A DNA stretch of 64,000 nucleotides, taken from assembly GCF_020360975.1 (NCBI RefSeq), contig NW_025408680.1, positions 1,674,001 to 1,738,000 of the forward strand, written 5' to 3'. Every line of letters starts with the position of its first letter. Within the stretch, counting starts at the first letter, position 1. The stretch comes from Hirsutella rhossiliensis. Its lineage: Eukaryota; Ascomycota; Sordariomycetes; Hypocreales; Ophiocordycipitaceae. Positions 1 to 11,245 of this stretch are shown piece by piece. The notes under the pieces were generated by a model, which was given only the letters and a program-made list of their open reading frames with translations, was not told where the DNA came from and ran no database searches. The position numbers were made by a program, and so were the translations under genes.

Positions 1-105
1 GAAGTTGTTGTTGTTTGCGCCGATGCTCGTCGCGAACTTTCATCAGAACACCTGCTAATCTGTTAGGGCTTATAGAGCCTCAAGCAAGAATAACATGATG
101 GAGCT

Positions 106-2129
106 CTACTTGCCATCAGGTAGCTTCTCATAGTGGAGAGATGCCCGTTCAAAAGGCGTATCGATCATTAGGCCCTCCAATGTCTTGACCCTGGAGACTG
201 CAACGTAGCTAAGCCCAGTCTGGAAGTCACGTTCAGACAGATCGGTCACCATTTTGTCAACTGTGATGCTCTGTGACTTATGAACCGTGATGGCATATGA
301 TGCCATGAGTGGGAACTGCGTTCGGGTACTGGCGGACGCCCCAAGAAAGAAGTCTCGCTTCACTGGGAGTATGGGCACTACCTCGCGCCCATCATCCGTG
401 GTTAGATACGATGGCCCGGTATACTTATCCATCACCATCATAATGACACATGGCGGGTCACGGTGCGTATCAGCGCCAGGCGCCCAACCGATGTCATATA
501 CTGTCCCTGGGCCCCATTGACTAGGCCTGTTGGATGCCAGATGTTCTGGGTTAGCATGAGACGAGCACCAATACATACCGGAAACTGGCCAGCCAGGTTG
601 CCAGCTTGTTCCGACGTTGCCTTGTCAGCACCGTTACCAATGTTCTTCGCCATGACTTGGATTGCTGGACGCTTGAGACGGACGAGATGCTCGTAGTTGT
701 ACTCGCTAACACGAGCTTTCTTGCTATAGATACGAAGAGCAGCATCAAACGAATCTACGTCTCGCTGGCCTAGCTTGGCCTGCACACGCTGGCTCAGAAG
801 TTTCCATGACTCTATGGATAGCTCTAGGCCACGTAATTCGTCAAGTGCAAGACGAAAGCTAGCCTGGTCGTCGCCCTGTTGCCGCTGGACCTTTTGCAAG
901 AAGACAGTGTGGTTAAACGCCCTATATGCGATCTGGCCAGAGACCTCGTGCAGGTCTTTGAGTGGTCCATCAAAGTAGAGGGGTTTGTTCGCAATCGGCG
1001 GGAGCTGGAAGAAGTCACCAACGAGGATGATGCTTATGCCGCCAAAGAATTCGGCTGCTCTAGCAGGAAAGACTTGGCGGAGGCGTTTGTCGATCCACGA
1101 AAGTTGACGCAGACCTAGCATGCTTTTCTCATCAATCACGAGATACCTAACGTCCCGTAGCTTCTTCTGAAGAGCATTAGCATCTGCTGGGGAGAGCTCT
1201 GTAAACGCCCTATCAACAGGTAGCCGGAGCAGAGAGTGTAGTGTTGTCCCCATTATCTGGTTGCTTGCAACCCCAGTGGGCGCAGCTCTCCAGATTGGAC
1301 TGGGCCGGTTCCTGGCAAGCTTCTGAAGATGTGAAGATAGGACTTTGATCAGATAGGACTTGCCCGTCCCGCCACCACCGTCAACATGGAGTAGAATCTG
1401 CTCCTCGCTCTCGCATTGGAAGTGTCCGACTATTGTATCGTAAACTATCCGCTGCTCTGCGTTGAGCGTATCGCGGGCCTCTGAAGGCAGGTCTTCAACA
1501 TCCATATAGAGAGGATTCTGCGCAATGCGCTGGCGCCAATAATCGCCCTGAACGATCCCTGGATCAGCGTAGCGACCGACGTGGGGTGTCCAATCGTATT
1601 GGATATCGATATCCCGTCTACCCAGGAGATCTACCATCTCTTGGCTTGGTGGGCAGTCGGGAAGCTGGCGGGCAAGCTCAAGCCAGTCCTCCTCCAGAAG
1701 GTCAGGCTCGTGAAATTCTTCCTCGAACTCATCCGGATCCGGTCGACGGTCTTCGGCATTAGGTGTGCCATAGTAATCATCAGGGTGCTGGTGGTTCGCA
1801 AAACAGAATTCGGCGGCAGATGCATACGAGTCATACTCTACACCGTTGATCTTGCGTAGTTCGACGGGATCGCAATGAGGGTGAGCAAGCATTAGCTTTA
1901 CCCGACAAAAATCATCGTATTGGTGATGCTGCGGATTCGACTTGTACCGCGGAAAGTAGTATAGCACTCGAGGCTTAGCTTGACGACTCCAACGTGTCCA
2001 CTTTCTCCCATCCCTCTTGCTTGTATTCCAGTTGGCTAGGAAGTCAAGGTAAGTGAGTTCTTCGTGAAGGGCAGGGCGAGAAAGATACTTCATATATCCC
2101 AACGACCTCAGCGTCGTCATCATGATCAC
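106..2129 (-). pseudogene. Helitron 1 Pif1-like helicase domain
   Basis: DNA helicase that unwinds the strand displaced during rolling-circle transposition. Walker A is GGGGTGKSYLI and Walker B LVIDEKSMLG; VGDFFQLPPI is the next SF1 motif. A frame change near 490-510 moves the C-terminal motifs to the frame at 106-576, where YAITVHKSQSITVDKMV and LSYVAVSRVKTLEGLMI are the Pif1 motifs V and VI. Apart from that shift, the domain is complete and ends at a TAG at 106. It is more intact than the Rep half. Confidence 0.85.
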
Positions 2130-2183
2130 CCTGGAGGCGAAGCGACCGGCCCTGTTGCTCGTAGGGACGGCAATCGACGGCTC

Positions 2184-2714
2184 TTACAACACGAGTACCT
2201 TCCTGGAGCTCGCAGTTGAGTAACACATGGCAGATCTCTTGGCCCGAGAGTCCCTCTCAGCAAGCAGCTTGTTCATTAGACGCGAGGCAAAAGAAAGAAG
2301 TGGATTCTGGTGGGAGACATAGGGCAAGATTTGCTGCCCCAGGCTTGCATAACTGTCGGTCCGCTTCTCCATCTTACTGCAATACTTGGCTGCGTAATTA
2401 ATGACGGCTTGAAGGCTGGTGCAGGGGGAGATATCAATGTTGGCTAACCAGCCAAGACTGAGACACCGGTTGTAGTGGTTCATAAGGCTATCATTCCTGG
2501 CCGCCTCGAAGGAGAAATAGGAGTGTCCTTGGCGTCGAACAACGTCAGCCGTATCTCTCGCATCCCGGGGGAAGAAAAAGCGGCAAGAAATCTCGTCTGA
2601 ACCCTTCTTCTTTCGTAGGCAGTATGTCTCACTGCAATGGTGGCGTTGGCAGCGATTCAGAATTTGTGAGAGCCATTGGAACGTCAAGGGATGCTGCACC
2701 GGATTCACAGCCAA
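2184..2714 (-). pseudogene. Helitron 1 Rep domain, tyrosine motif part
   Basis: Same frame as the upstream part and continues it beyond the two stops. It contains HHCSETYCLRK and then YAAKYCSK, which fits the YxxxYxxK motif of Helitron Rep proteins; its two tyrosines are the expected nicking residues. The frame changes near 2240: the following conserved residues (CHLLLNCELQEGTRVVRAVD) are read from a second frame at 2044-2226. This is a fragment of one gene, not a gene of its own. Confidence 0.8.
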
Positions 2715-2750
2715 GGGTTACCCTCTCCTTGCTGTTGGACTCGGGCTGGC

Positions 2751-4894
2751 TCAGGATTGAATGCTGTGACGTGGAAACTCCAGACGCGGGCGAACTCTTT
2801 GCGCACATGCTCCTTTCCAAGTCAACACTGGGGCACCATCCATCCAGTATAGGCCGTGGCAATGGCTACTTCCACGACCCTGCCACTCATACCTGTTCCA
2901 AAAATCAGTGACATTGAATTTCTGCTTGAGAACGATATCTCTGAATAAACCAAACCGCCTGTGGAAGTGCCAGGCTGCAATATGTGGGTTGTCACGGAGA
3001 AGTTTGCTAGACATCCCCATTCGTTGTTGCTCGGGCAACTCCTGCCAGTCTTGAAACTGGGGCAAATGCTGATAGAGGCTCCTCCAGTGTAAGTCTGCCG
3101 GGCTGAATGTAATAAAAGCACCTGGACAGCGAAGGTTGTAGGCGTAAGACTCGAGCTCTCGGCGCTTTCGGTACCAATACGGGCGCGTCCCGCGAAGCTG
3201 TGCTGTCTGGCGGTTGATAGAGTTGAGCAACTGCTGGGCTTCTGCAGATTCAGGGTTCTGGAAAGCCTCAAGTAGATCATCTCGCGTTAGTAGGCCCTGC
3301 CGTTGTTGGTGTTGCTTGACGAAGTAGCTGCTTTTCGCTCGTGCCTGTACTCGCATCAGCGTGTTGAAAACCACAAACCGGAAAGTGGGATGGCAGGCAA
3401 ATCTGCCATCATGCCATCGAAGGGCATGCTGTATGTAGTCCGCATATTTGATAGGCCGTAACCTTGGCTCGATGAAATCAGCTTGACCGCGAGGAAATAG
3501 TGTCGGAAAGGCTAGGGACAGGAGTGCCTGTGACTGGTTGAATTCGTTTATCGGTGTTCTCCGAATATCTGGCATTTCAAGCTGATGTTGTGTCGCTGGC
3601 CGTGCAGGGGGTGGTGCGTCGTGCTCGTCGCCAAGAACGTGCGAGTGCAATGCTTCCATCTCTGTATCCTCTGGTAGTAGATCTGGCACTGCAGACTGAT
3701 CAACCTCATCTGCCTCAATGTCGTCATTCTCGATGTCACCCAAATTACCTGCCAGAGGATCGGAGACTTCCACAATAGCAACCTGATCAAGTACATCGCC
3801 ATCTTCGGGTAGCACTGACATCCGCTTCTGGCAGACAGTAATATCCCGGTAGCCCGGGTGGTTATGAGACAGGAAGTCCAGCCACTGCTGAAGACAACGA
3901 CGGCGCACGCGGAACTGGCGTCTGAATTGGCGGTTAAGGTGGGCATGTTCACCCGCATTCGGAGGACGTAGCAAGATAACATCTAATTCAGGCGGTAAAA
4001 GGGGAAGTTGTCGATACACCTTGCCAACATCGCGGAGAAAGTGCACAATATGGCCACGATATTTGTATTGCTGCCCTCGAACCTGCATGACGTTCACGAA
4101 CACATGAACTGGAGCAATTAGCATCTCTTCCACTTTCGTCAATTGGGGGAGGAACGCAGGGATTGAGCCAAAATCCAACTGATTTTCGGCTGAAAAAAAC
4201 AAAGGCTCATCCTCCTTTTTGTTCTTGTCCTTGGTCACGCAACGCTTGCAAATGTCATCCTTCAAGCCCATGTCAAACCATGTCTCCTGACAGCGAGCGC
4301 AGTGTTCCATTCGGTCGTTTTCCAGCTCCGTCCAGAATTTCTCCAGGAGCTCCTTATCCCTATCAGACAACGGGCAATGGGACAGATCACCCATCCAGCC
4401 AGGGTCCGGAAGCTGGAAATCTCGACGTTCGATGGCCGACTGCTGGACAGGTGGGCGGAAATATCTTCCCCGGGCATGTCTCGGCCATATAGAAGGACTC
4501 GATACTGGAGATTCGATCGGCGCTCCAAGTCGTACGCCTTCTTGAGAAGCAGTCGAGGACCTGGTCGGGAAGGAATCGGCACCTGCGCGCCCGCTCCTCC
4601 TGTTGACGCGGCAATTGGTGTTCCCAATAGAATAGGTTCTTGTGAAATAATCGGTGTGCCCAGTTGCAAGTCTAATAATGGCAATCCTTGTCGACGTATT
4701 GGGGATAACCCAGCTTGTTCTGCAGTACGCTTAGAGGTGCCTGGGGCATGTCGATTCCTACAGCCGAGACAGTTAACCGTAAGCGGTCCACATGATATGG
4801 AACGACTTTTCTTCGAAATGAATTGATCTGCCGGCTTCGCCTGCTTGCAGTTCCTGCAAACTTTTGTTGAAGGGATAGAATCAGCCATTAGCAT
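2751..4894 (-). pseudogene. Helitron 1 Rep/helicase, N-terminal part (finger, DUF6570-like, HUH motif)
   Basis: Starts at the ATG at 4894. The first 45 residues hold a CxxC...CxxC finger (CRNCKQAK, CLGCRNRH). The frame changes near 4300-4390 into a long frame (2751-4394) that has a second Cys pair (CARC, CKRC), the DUF6570-like stretch starting LTKVEEMLIAPVHVF, and the Helitron N-terminal domain. The HUH motif is HCHGLYWMDG near 2840; FITFSPAD is the upstream Rep motif. The frame ends at a TGA near 2751, followed within 35 bases by a TAA in the same frame, before conserved sequence resumes. The host cannot translate through both, so the element is dead as an autonomous copy. Confidence 0.82.
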
Positions 4895-5640
4895 GCCGGA
4901 TTGGAGGGAAGGTTTGGTGAAGAAGGATGAGTGTCAGGAGCACGGGGCTTATTCAGCCAGAAGTGTGCTGGAAGCTCTCGAGGAGCTGGCTAGCTAGTCG
5001 ATGCTCAGGGCAGGCTGTGAGACCCTCATTTGGTGGCGTTATTGCATCGGCATCAGCCGAGCGCACCCCAACGGCTCAGCCCGGGGACAGAGTGGGGACA
5101 CAGGACATATTCTGACCAGTCCCCGATGAGTGGGGACTCAAGGACGTATCTGACCAATGAGAGCGGAGCTTATGGTGTCAAGTTATCGTCGTAATAACAG
5201 TCCTTCGGACTGAATAAACTCCGGTGAAAGAGGCAGGTCAGACACAAGGACTTGAGTCAGGTATCGATACAGTAGAGGAACATTGCCCTAATCGGGATAC
5301 ACGGGAATTGGCCCTGATTCAGAGCCTCCACGGGTCCCATATAGGTATCTATTCGTATAAATACCCCCTCAATGTCGCACAGATAGATAGAAAAACATGC
5401 ATCATCGTTTGGACTCAATTGTGCCTGCCCTTATCCTTCCGCCCGCGCTCTCAGCTTGCTGAGAGTTTGTTACTACTCGTGCCCACCCCCACTTTAAGTA
5501 GGTATGCGCGGGGAATGCGCGCATGGAAATTTGCGGTATCGGCACTCTTGCGCTACCGCGCCACACTGGGCCCATTTTTGATGGCTTGATAGTCAGAGGT
5601 GATGGCTTGTTAGAACCCCCCTTAACTTACAGCTAATGTT
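4895..5640. other. Non-coding; hairpin and promoter-like TATA
   Basis: No convincing gene. At about 5119-5139 a 7-bp stem (AGTCCCC/GGGGACT) closes a short loop. A TATA-like GTATAAATACCC lies near 5357 in a stretch that could be an LTR or promoter relic, but I could not find LTR ends. The rest looks like decayed repeat. Confidence 0.35.
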
Positions 5641-5654
5641 AGTAAAGGTACACG

Positions 5655-5795
5655 AGCGGGAATACGGGAGGGAATACGGGAGGGAATACGGGAGGGAATA
5701 CGGGAGGGAATGCGGGAGGGAATGCGGGAGGGAATGCGGGAGGGAATGCGGGAGGGAATGCGGGAGGGAACGCGAGAGGGAACGCGAGAGGGAGG
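5655..5795. repeat. 12-bp minisatellite
   Basis: About twelve tandem copies of a 12-bp unit, GGAATACGGGAG, drifting to GGAATGCGGGAG and at the end to GGAACGCGAGAG. The left copies share TAC and the right ones TGC, so the array grew by local duplication of variant units. Because 12 is a multiple of three it reads open on the minus strand as repeated Pro-Ser-Arg-Ile, but nothing else supports a gene. Confidence 0.9.
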
Positions 5796-6110
5796 CCGGG
5801 GAGTAGGAAAGCGCAACTCTCGTTGGGACTCTGTATTAGAGAGTTGTAACAGATCAGCGCACTGACGGGCCTCGTTATCCTTACGGTACTGTAAGAAATC
5901 GACTAGATCTCCGCTCTAAATAGAAGAAAAAAAAGTAACCAATCCTTATGACAGCCGCTTAAGGCTATCTACTCGTTGCGATACCTAGGAGGAGGATCTC
6001 GCGAAGAGAGGATGCAAGTGATGAATTCATCAACGTACTTCACCACCTAGTTGGCCACACCACAACTGGCCACTACCCTGCCCAAATCCCTGCCGCTCCA
6101 TATTCTCACC
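5796..6110. other. Non-coding spacer
   Basis: No gene, repeat or recognisable element seen between the minisatellite and the LTR. Confidence 0.5.
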
Positions 6111-6488
6111 TGTTGGATAAACTACGCAATAATGTCGCTGTCACATTACTAAGGATTAAAGCGATGGTGTCGAACGTTCTAGATAACAGCGTCACCTAAG
6201 CAGCCTAGGTGGCAAGTGGCAACATCGCCACCTAAGGCAAAACAAAGCACTACCATGCCCCACCCATTGCATGTACACCCCCCTCACCGCAGGGGCAAAT
6301 GGGGTTAATATACTTTAGCGCCAGAGGCTCTCTTCCTTCTTTCCGGTTCCATATACCCCCACTGGGATTGGGCAAGGGCAATTAAGAGCGCTACTATATA
6401 AGGCTCCTGCAATGGGTCGTCGGTAGCGAACTCCCTGCACTTGCGTCTCACTAGCGCTAAGCCTGGCTTGTGATTTCGGCGTCCAACA
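6111..6488 (+). mobile_element. LTR of a truncated Copia-like element
   Basis: Begins TGTTGGATAAAC and ends GGCGTCCAACA, so the ends are TG...CA within a short inverted repeat (TGTTGGA/TCCAACA). Inside are a TATA box (CTATATAAGG, near 6393) and a hairpin near 6199-6233 (CCTAGGTGGC against GCCACCTAAGG). The bases just after it (TATTGGTTATAT) look like a primer-binding site, so this is a 5' LTR read on the plus strand. No partner LTR is in the window and the flanking 5-mers do not match. The internal region is cut off by hAT element 1. This LTR differs from the 200-bp LTRs at 19.3/25.2 kb. Confidence 0.6.
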
Positions 6489-6851
6489 TATTGGTTATAT
6501 AAATAATCTTCCCACTCGTGAATCAGCCAATTGTCTTTGGTCGATATGAGCAGCGACGGGAGGAGGAAGGCGAGAGCCGGAGTCGAGTAAACACTCGCGA
6601 TGGACGAGACATCTCAAACAGGGAAGCAAGACGTGACGATAGCCCCCGGGCACAAAGTATAGATCCGAGCTTTTTACGCATTAGCCAAAGGTGTATATGA
6701 CGACGAGTTACGACCTATAGGCTGCTTACCGTGCCCATAACGGACTGTCGTATCGGCTTAGAATAGCTCGCATGGCATATTCCCCATCACGAACCCAGCG
6801 ACGCTTCAGGGGCGTCGCAAACAGTCTCTGCATGCGCTCATTATCCTCGGG
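6489..6851 (+). other. Remnant of LTR-element interior and flank
   Basis: Short open stretches on both strands (for example plus 6518-6700, Arg/Glu-rich) but no recognisable gag or pol motif. It ends exactly at the terminal repeat of hAT element 1. Confidence 0.4.
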
Positions 6852-6870
6852 CAGTGTGGCTAACAATCAA
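6852..6870 (+). repeat. hAT 1 left terminal inverted repeat
   Basis: CAGTGTGGCTAACAATCAA. Pairs with 9637-9655 with one mismatch. Confidence 0.85.
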
Positions 6871-7470
6871 GCTCGAACTTGATAAGTCTCAATCAAGTTT
6901 GACTTCCCATCAAGTCAAGTTCTCAAGTCTAGTTTAATAGCTGTCGTCAATCAATCAAGTTGCAAGAGTGTCAAGTTGTCAAGTACTTGATGTCAATAAT
7001 TAAGAGGAGATGACTACCCTGGACCGGTGCGAAATTGGCCAATTACATTGCTTAGAATCGACGTACTTTGCCCATTGTGCGGCCGTTGTGCGGTTATGGA
7101 ACGTAAAATAACTTAGCGCATTGCCCCCACTGGGATCTTCACCCAGGCGAAGTGGAACCCTACTCCTGCTCACCAAGCCGCTATCCACAACGCGTCGAAT
7201 CGACGCGTTATGATGTCGCTACACGCGTTTTGGGGCCCAAGCCGGTCGTCAAGTACGCGAAGCTTATCTGTGACGTCTTCCTCGAGGCAATCTACCGATC
7301 TAAACGAGCCGATACCGTCGACCGAGCAAACGTCAGGCGTGGAGCAACCTCTCCATCGGTCTACCTGCCCTCCACATTCTCTGTTGTTCCCAATTGACTG
7401 GGGAGCGCTTCGGCGGCACGATGGCACGATTCTCAAGGGTATATAGTATCGCATACGGGACAAGAGGAAC

Positions 7471-9489
7471 GTGGGCAGACGAGTGAAGGTCTCGTGGATC
7501 TATTCATATGGAGCAGAGCTGGAGCATAGTAATGACAAGTACTTCCTGTGCGCCGATTGCCATACCAAGAAGCGGTATACCAGTCAGTTATTCGCAGCAG
7601 AATCGACGACAGCCGCAATCCAGCATCTTTTAGAGTTCCACAAGATCAAACGGCCTTCGAATTCGACCACCGATGACGATGATTTCGACGCCACCAACGC
7701 CGCAGAAGTTTTCCAGCTCGTCATGCCATTTAATGAGGATAAGTATAAGCAGAAGCTCATTGACTAGGCCATCAAGCTACGCCTTAGCTACCGAGAAGTC
7801 ACGGACAAGTCGACCACTGATTTACTCACATACGGCAAGCCTCCGCTCGCGCGCCTATTGCCAACGCATCACTCAACGCTCTCGCGGTGGGTGAAGGATT
7901 CGATAGCAGCACGCTTACCATTCATCATCGAATTTATGCAGTCCGCACTCAGCACCATCAACCTCTCGATCGACGGATGGCGGGCTCACAATCGCAGAGA
8001 GTACATCGCTGTTTACGGACACTTCGTCGATAGCCAAGGCCATCCTCGAACACTCCTCCTCGGCTTCCCACGACGTTATGGCGGTCACACTGGCGACGAC
8101 CTCGCAGCACTGGTAAAGCCAGTAATTCTACAATACGGCATCGGCGAGAAGCTCGGCTCCTTCGTTATGGATAACGCTAATGACAACGACAAATGCCTCG
8201 AGGTGTTACAGCGTTCCTTTTCCTCGATCGATCTAGAAGCAGACCGTATTCGCTATATCGGCCATATTATTAATCTCGTCGTTAAGGCTCTCTTATTTGG
8301 CGAAGGCGTCAGCGCGTGGGAGAAGAACCTTATTGAGGCTTCGGAGGAGCAGCGTGTAGCTCTCTGGACCCTTAAAGGCGTCATTGGCAAGCTGCATAAC
8401 CTCGTTGTCTACATTAATCGAAACGACGCACGCCGTGAGCAGTTGAGCGCTCGCATGCGCGTCACGAAGACAAGCGACGGCATGCTGTTCGTCGGCGTGC
8501 TCCTTAGTGACGGTGGCATTCGATGGAACGCGACGTTCTACATGATCGAGCGTGCTCTTAAGTGTCGGCCTGCCATCGATCTTTACTAGGCGTAGTAGAA
8601 GCCTCCAGATAAAAACGACAAGCACAAGAATGACTTCCTCACCGAGGCTGATTGGCACGAGCTTGAGCTCTTCTATAGGCTCCTGCAGCCCTTCGAGCGA
8701 CTCACGAAGCGACTGCAATGCCGTGTAGATGGCGAGGGCAACGAGGGCGGCTAAGGCTCGGTGTGGCAAGTACTTTACGCCATGGACTTCTTGCTCACGA
8801 AGCTTGAGAGCGTCAAAGAAGAGATACACGCAATGGATGCTGATAATAAGGACGAACTTCCGCCCTATTACTCCGCAGGCGTGCTCGCTGCATGGTCGAA
8901 GATCAACACGTACTACGAGCTCACCGACCGATCACCGATCTACCGCATGGCCATCGCTCTCCACCTAGCCTACCAATTCGAATACTTCAGGGCGAAGTGG
9001 TAGAAGCGAGAGGATTGGATAAGGACAGCACAGAAGGAGCTAACTGCATATTACGATCGCTTCGCCGCAGTCACGGTGGCCACTGACCACGTCGACCAGG
9101 CCGAGACTTCTCCTTGTTCCTCGCCGACAATCGACGACGAATTCGATGCTTGGGGCCATACAACAGATCGACCACACCGTGGCAAGAGGAGGAAGGTGGA
9201 GACCGAGTGGGAGGTCTGGATAAAGCAGGTGCCGTCGAAGGACGACATGAACGTTAAGAATCCTCTTGCGTGGTGGGTGGACCGACGCCACGTTTGGCCC
9301 ATTCTCAGCAAACTTGCCCTTAATATCTTCAGTACGCCGGCGATGAGCGCAGAGCCAGAGCGCGTATTCTCCGACGGCGGCGAGCTTATCACCGATAAGC
9401 GCAACGGCCTCGGCGATGACACAGTTAAAGCTGAGATAATATAGAAGAATTGGATTACTTCCAAGATTTTGCATCGGATTGCGACACCT
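7471..9489 (+). pseudogene. hAT transposase, one frame with seven stop codons
   Basis: The transposase would cut and join the element ends. All recognisable parts lie in a single plus-strand frame with no frameshift. They are a BED zinc finger (C at CADCH, then H...H near residues 25-55), the RNase H-like core (LSIDGWRAHNRREYIAVYGH, FVMDNANDND, YIGHIINLV) and the hATC dimerisation tail (FSTPAMSAEPERVFSDGG). The frame is stopped by TAG at 7765, 8587, 8593, 8596, 9001 and 9442, and by TAA at 8752. CAG-to-TAG and CAA-to-TAA changes are what RIP does to glutamine codons. No ATG is evident at the 5' end; conserved sequence starts near the GTG at 7471. Confidence 0.85.
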
Positions 9490-9636
9490 CGAGGTCTATA
9501 CAAATTACCGGATTAGGTATAATACATCAAGTACTTGACAAGTTGTCAATCAAGCTCCTTGACTGGTCAAGTCAAGCTTCAATCGAGTTGGACATACCTT
9601 CAATCAATCGAGTTCGATGGTCGAAATTGAACTCGA

Positions 9637-9655
9637 TTGATTGTTAGCTACACTG
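9637..9655 (-). repeat. hAT 1 right terminal inverted repeat
   Basis: Complement of CAGTGTAGCTAACAATCAA. Right boundary of the element. Confidence 0.85.
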
Positions 9656-10069
9656 CTTGGCGTCTACTGGATGGCAAGTGTCGGATACGGCGACCTGAAA
9701 TACAAGTCCAGGAGGACTATTCTCCTTCCCGTCGCTGCAAGAGGAAGAGTCTTGAAGATCGATAGGTGCGAGCACCGGATATGCATCTGCTGTAGGTGAC
9801 TCTGCAATCTCGCCTTGCGCCTGTTCATCGCGACGGTCTACGCCGTTGTATTGAGTTTCGGTGTCCCAAACCTCCGAGGTTGGCGAGGTAGGACGTAGAA
9901 GCCTATCGAGGGCAGGGAGATGACCAGTTTGTCCACAAGCAACCGACTCAGTATTAAATGGACTCGCATCTTGCTGAATCGTCGAGGCAGAATTAGTCGA
10001 CATAGCGGGCAGAAGAGCCTTCGTTAGATCGTCCGTCGCTCGTTGGCTCTCGGAGAGCTGCAAGATCAA
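9656..10069 (-). pseudogene. Truncated paralogue of the hypothetical gene at 53874-54551
   Basis: Reads from an ATG at 10069 and matches the N-terminal half of the 54551 gene. Shared blocks are PAMST, TESVACGQTGHL, AEVW/EVLDT, GEIAESP, KENSPPGLVF and CHPVDA. Indels between the copies keep the frame, which argues that the frame was under coding constraint. The match stops at hAT element 1 (base 9655), so about 85 C-terminal residues are missing, and left of the element the sequence is unrelated. Function unknown: no domain recognised, Ser/Thr/Glu-rich, probably disordered. Confidence 0.55.
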
Positions 10070-10960
10070 GGAGAGTGATAGAGAAGAAGAAGAATAGGAC
10101 AGTTGATGTCTATGCTCCTCTGCTTTTCACACGAGTGTGGAACGGGCTTCCCTGGTCGAGCTTGTCTCTAACCCTTGATGCGAGCTCCGGCAAAATATCC
10201 GTAAGCCCTCCGCAGTGCAACTTTGGCCACCTCTTGGCATCTTTCAGCCGGGTAGACTCATGCACCTTCCTCCTCTTTCGGGCCTCTGGTCCGCTGTTGC
10301 TCGGCTGATGCCTGTGAGCCAACCCTTAAGGTAAACGTCTAACAGTCAGCCTAAGTCTTTAACCATCCCTTGCATTGGATGGTTCGTGTATCCCCGACCA
10401 GGACATATCCAGCTTCTGCATATACGCGCCGATCACATCCGCCATTTCTCCAAACCCACCAGCGGCTAGTTTCCAAATAGGCACCGGGACGAATCTCTAG
10501 CGTGACTGGGCGGACCGCCTCTTCCGAACCATGCATACTGGCCCGCAGCTACCCTGCAGTGGGAGTCAGGGGGTGAGCGTGACGCAGGATTCAGCCTGTT
10601 GATTTCTCTTCCCTCATCCTGGCATTGGAAGTATTGGGGAGTGGCGAAGCTTGCAGGGAAGCCTTGTGACAAGGAAAGGGCTGCCCACGTCGGCATCCAC
10701 TTCGGAAGAAGGAGGTGGCTCTCTGTGAGACCTGCGTCCACGGCTACCGAGGTACGAAGGTTTCGCAATATTGGTTGGATATAACGGTTATGAAGTGTTG
10801 GCGAACAGCAGGGGGTCTGAAGCGAGCGGTTCCCCGGACGCGGTCCAGCTAATCAACCGACTCATCACGTTTACGCAGGGGCGAGTGTCCCATTTCTCGC
10901 CAACACAGGGCAAATGTGACCTGTAAAGTGCAAATCCGACTGTCCTTTGTCCAAGACCCT
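9656..10960. repeat. Segmental duplication, left copy (partner about 54170-55300)
   Basis: Sequence is alignable by eye and in the same orientation with 54170-55300. Shared landmarks include the GGGGTGAGCGTGACGCAGGATTC tract (10573; 55035), CCAGCTTCTGCAT near 10408 and 54890, and ATGCCTGTGAGCCA near 10309 and 54814. It covers a minus-strand hypothetical gene and its upstream region. The left edge coincides with the end of hAT element 1; the right edge fades near 10960. Confidence 0.75.
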
Positions 10961-11245
10961 GAGAAGACTGCAAGAGCTACTCCAGGGCCAGCATGCGGCT
11001 GGGCATAAAAGGCGTGGAGCTGCTGTAACTAGCTTGTTCTTTTTCCAAATACTTCCCTTGCCAGAGATCTACGACAAGTTTTGTTCATTTCCACGTTCTT
11101 GCTTTTGCCAACCCTCACTCTTCCACGATATCCAGGATTGCGCCAATACTCTACTTACGAGACTATTCTTCTAATTTTTTAAAAAAAAAATCTTGCTTCC
11201 CCCTTTACTGGCCAAGGAGAGCCTATAGACAAGCCTGCGAGCTAA
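10961..11245. other. Upstream region of the bZIP gene
   Basis: Non-coding. It contains an A-rich tract (11181-11190) about 55 bp before the ATG; no other signal seen. Confidence 0.4.

Larger units (their letters stand above)
106..4894 (-). mobile_element. Helitron 1, autonomous type, decayed
   Basis: The minus strand carries, in order, an N-terminal Cys-rich finger, a DUF6570-like region, a HUH replication-initiator (Rep) domain and a Pif1-like SF1 helicase. This is the order of an autonomous rolling-circle Helitron. The coding sequence is broken by at least two in-frame stops and three or more frame changes, so it cannot make the full protein. The 3' end (CTRR after a hairpin) should lie near or beyond base 1, and I could not fix the 5' TC end right of 4894. 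The given limits are those of the coding remains, not of the element. Confidence 0.85.
6852..9655 (+). mobile_element. hAT element 1
   Basis: Ends are inverted repeats: CAGTGTGGCTAACAATCAA at 6852 and its complement at 9655 with one mismatch in 19. Subterminal regions (about 130 bp each) are packed with CAAGT/ACTTG motifs in both orientations, including an inner inverted pair near 6968-6993 and 9521-9550. That is typical of hAT transposase binding. The interior encodes one hAT transposase. The 8-bp flanks (TCCTCGGG and CTTGGCGT) do not match, so one flank was rearranged after insertion or the duplication has decayed. The right flank lies inside the duplicated block that starts at 9656. Confidence 0.85.

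Noticed and set aside
5622..5816. Minus-strand frame encoding repeated Pro-Ser-Arg-Ile
   Set aside because: Only reflects the 12-bp repeat period; no start context, conservation or flanking coding sequence.
6852..9655. 8-bp target duplication for hAT element 1
   Set aside because: TCCTCGGG and CTTGGCGT do not match; shifting the ends by one base does not help.
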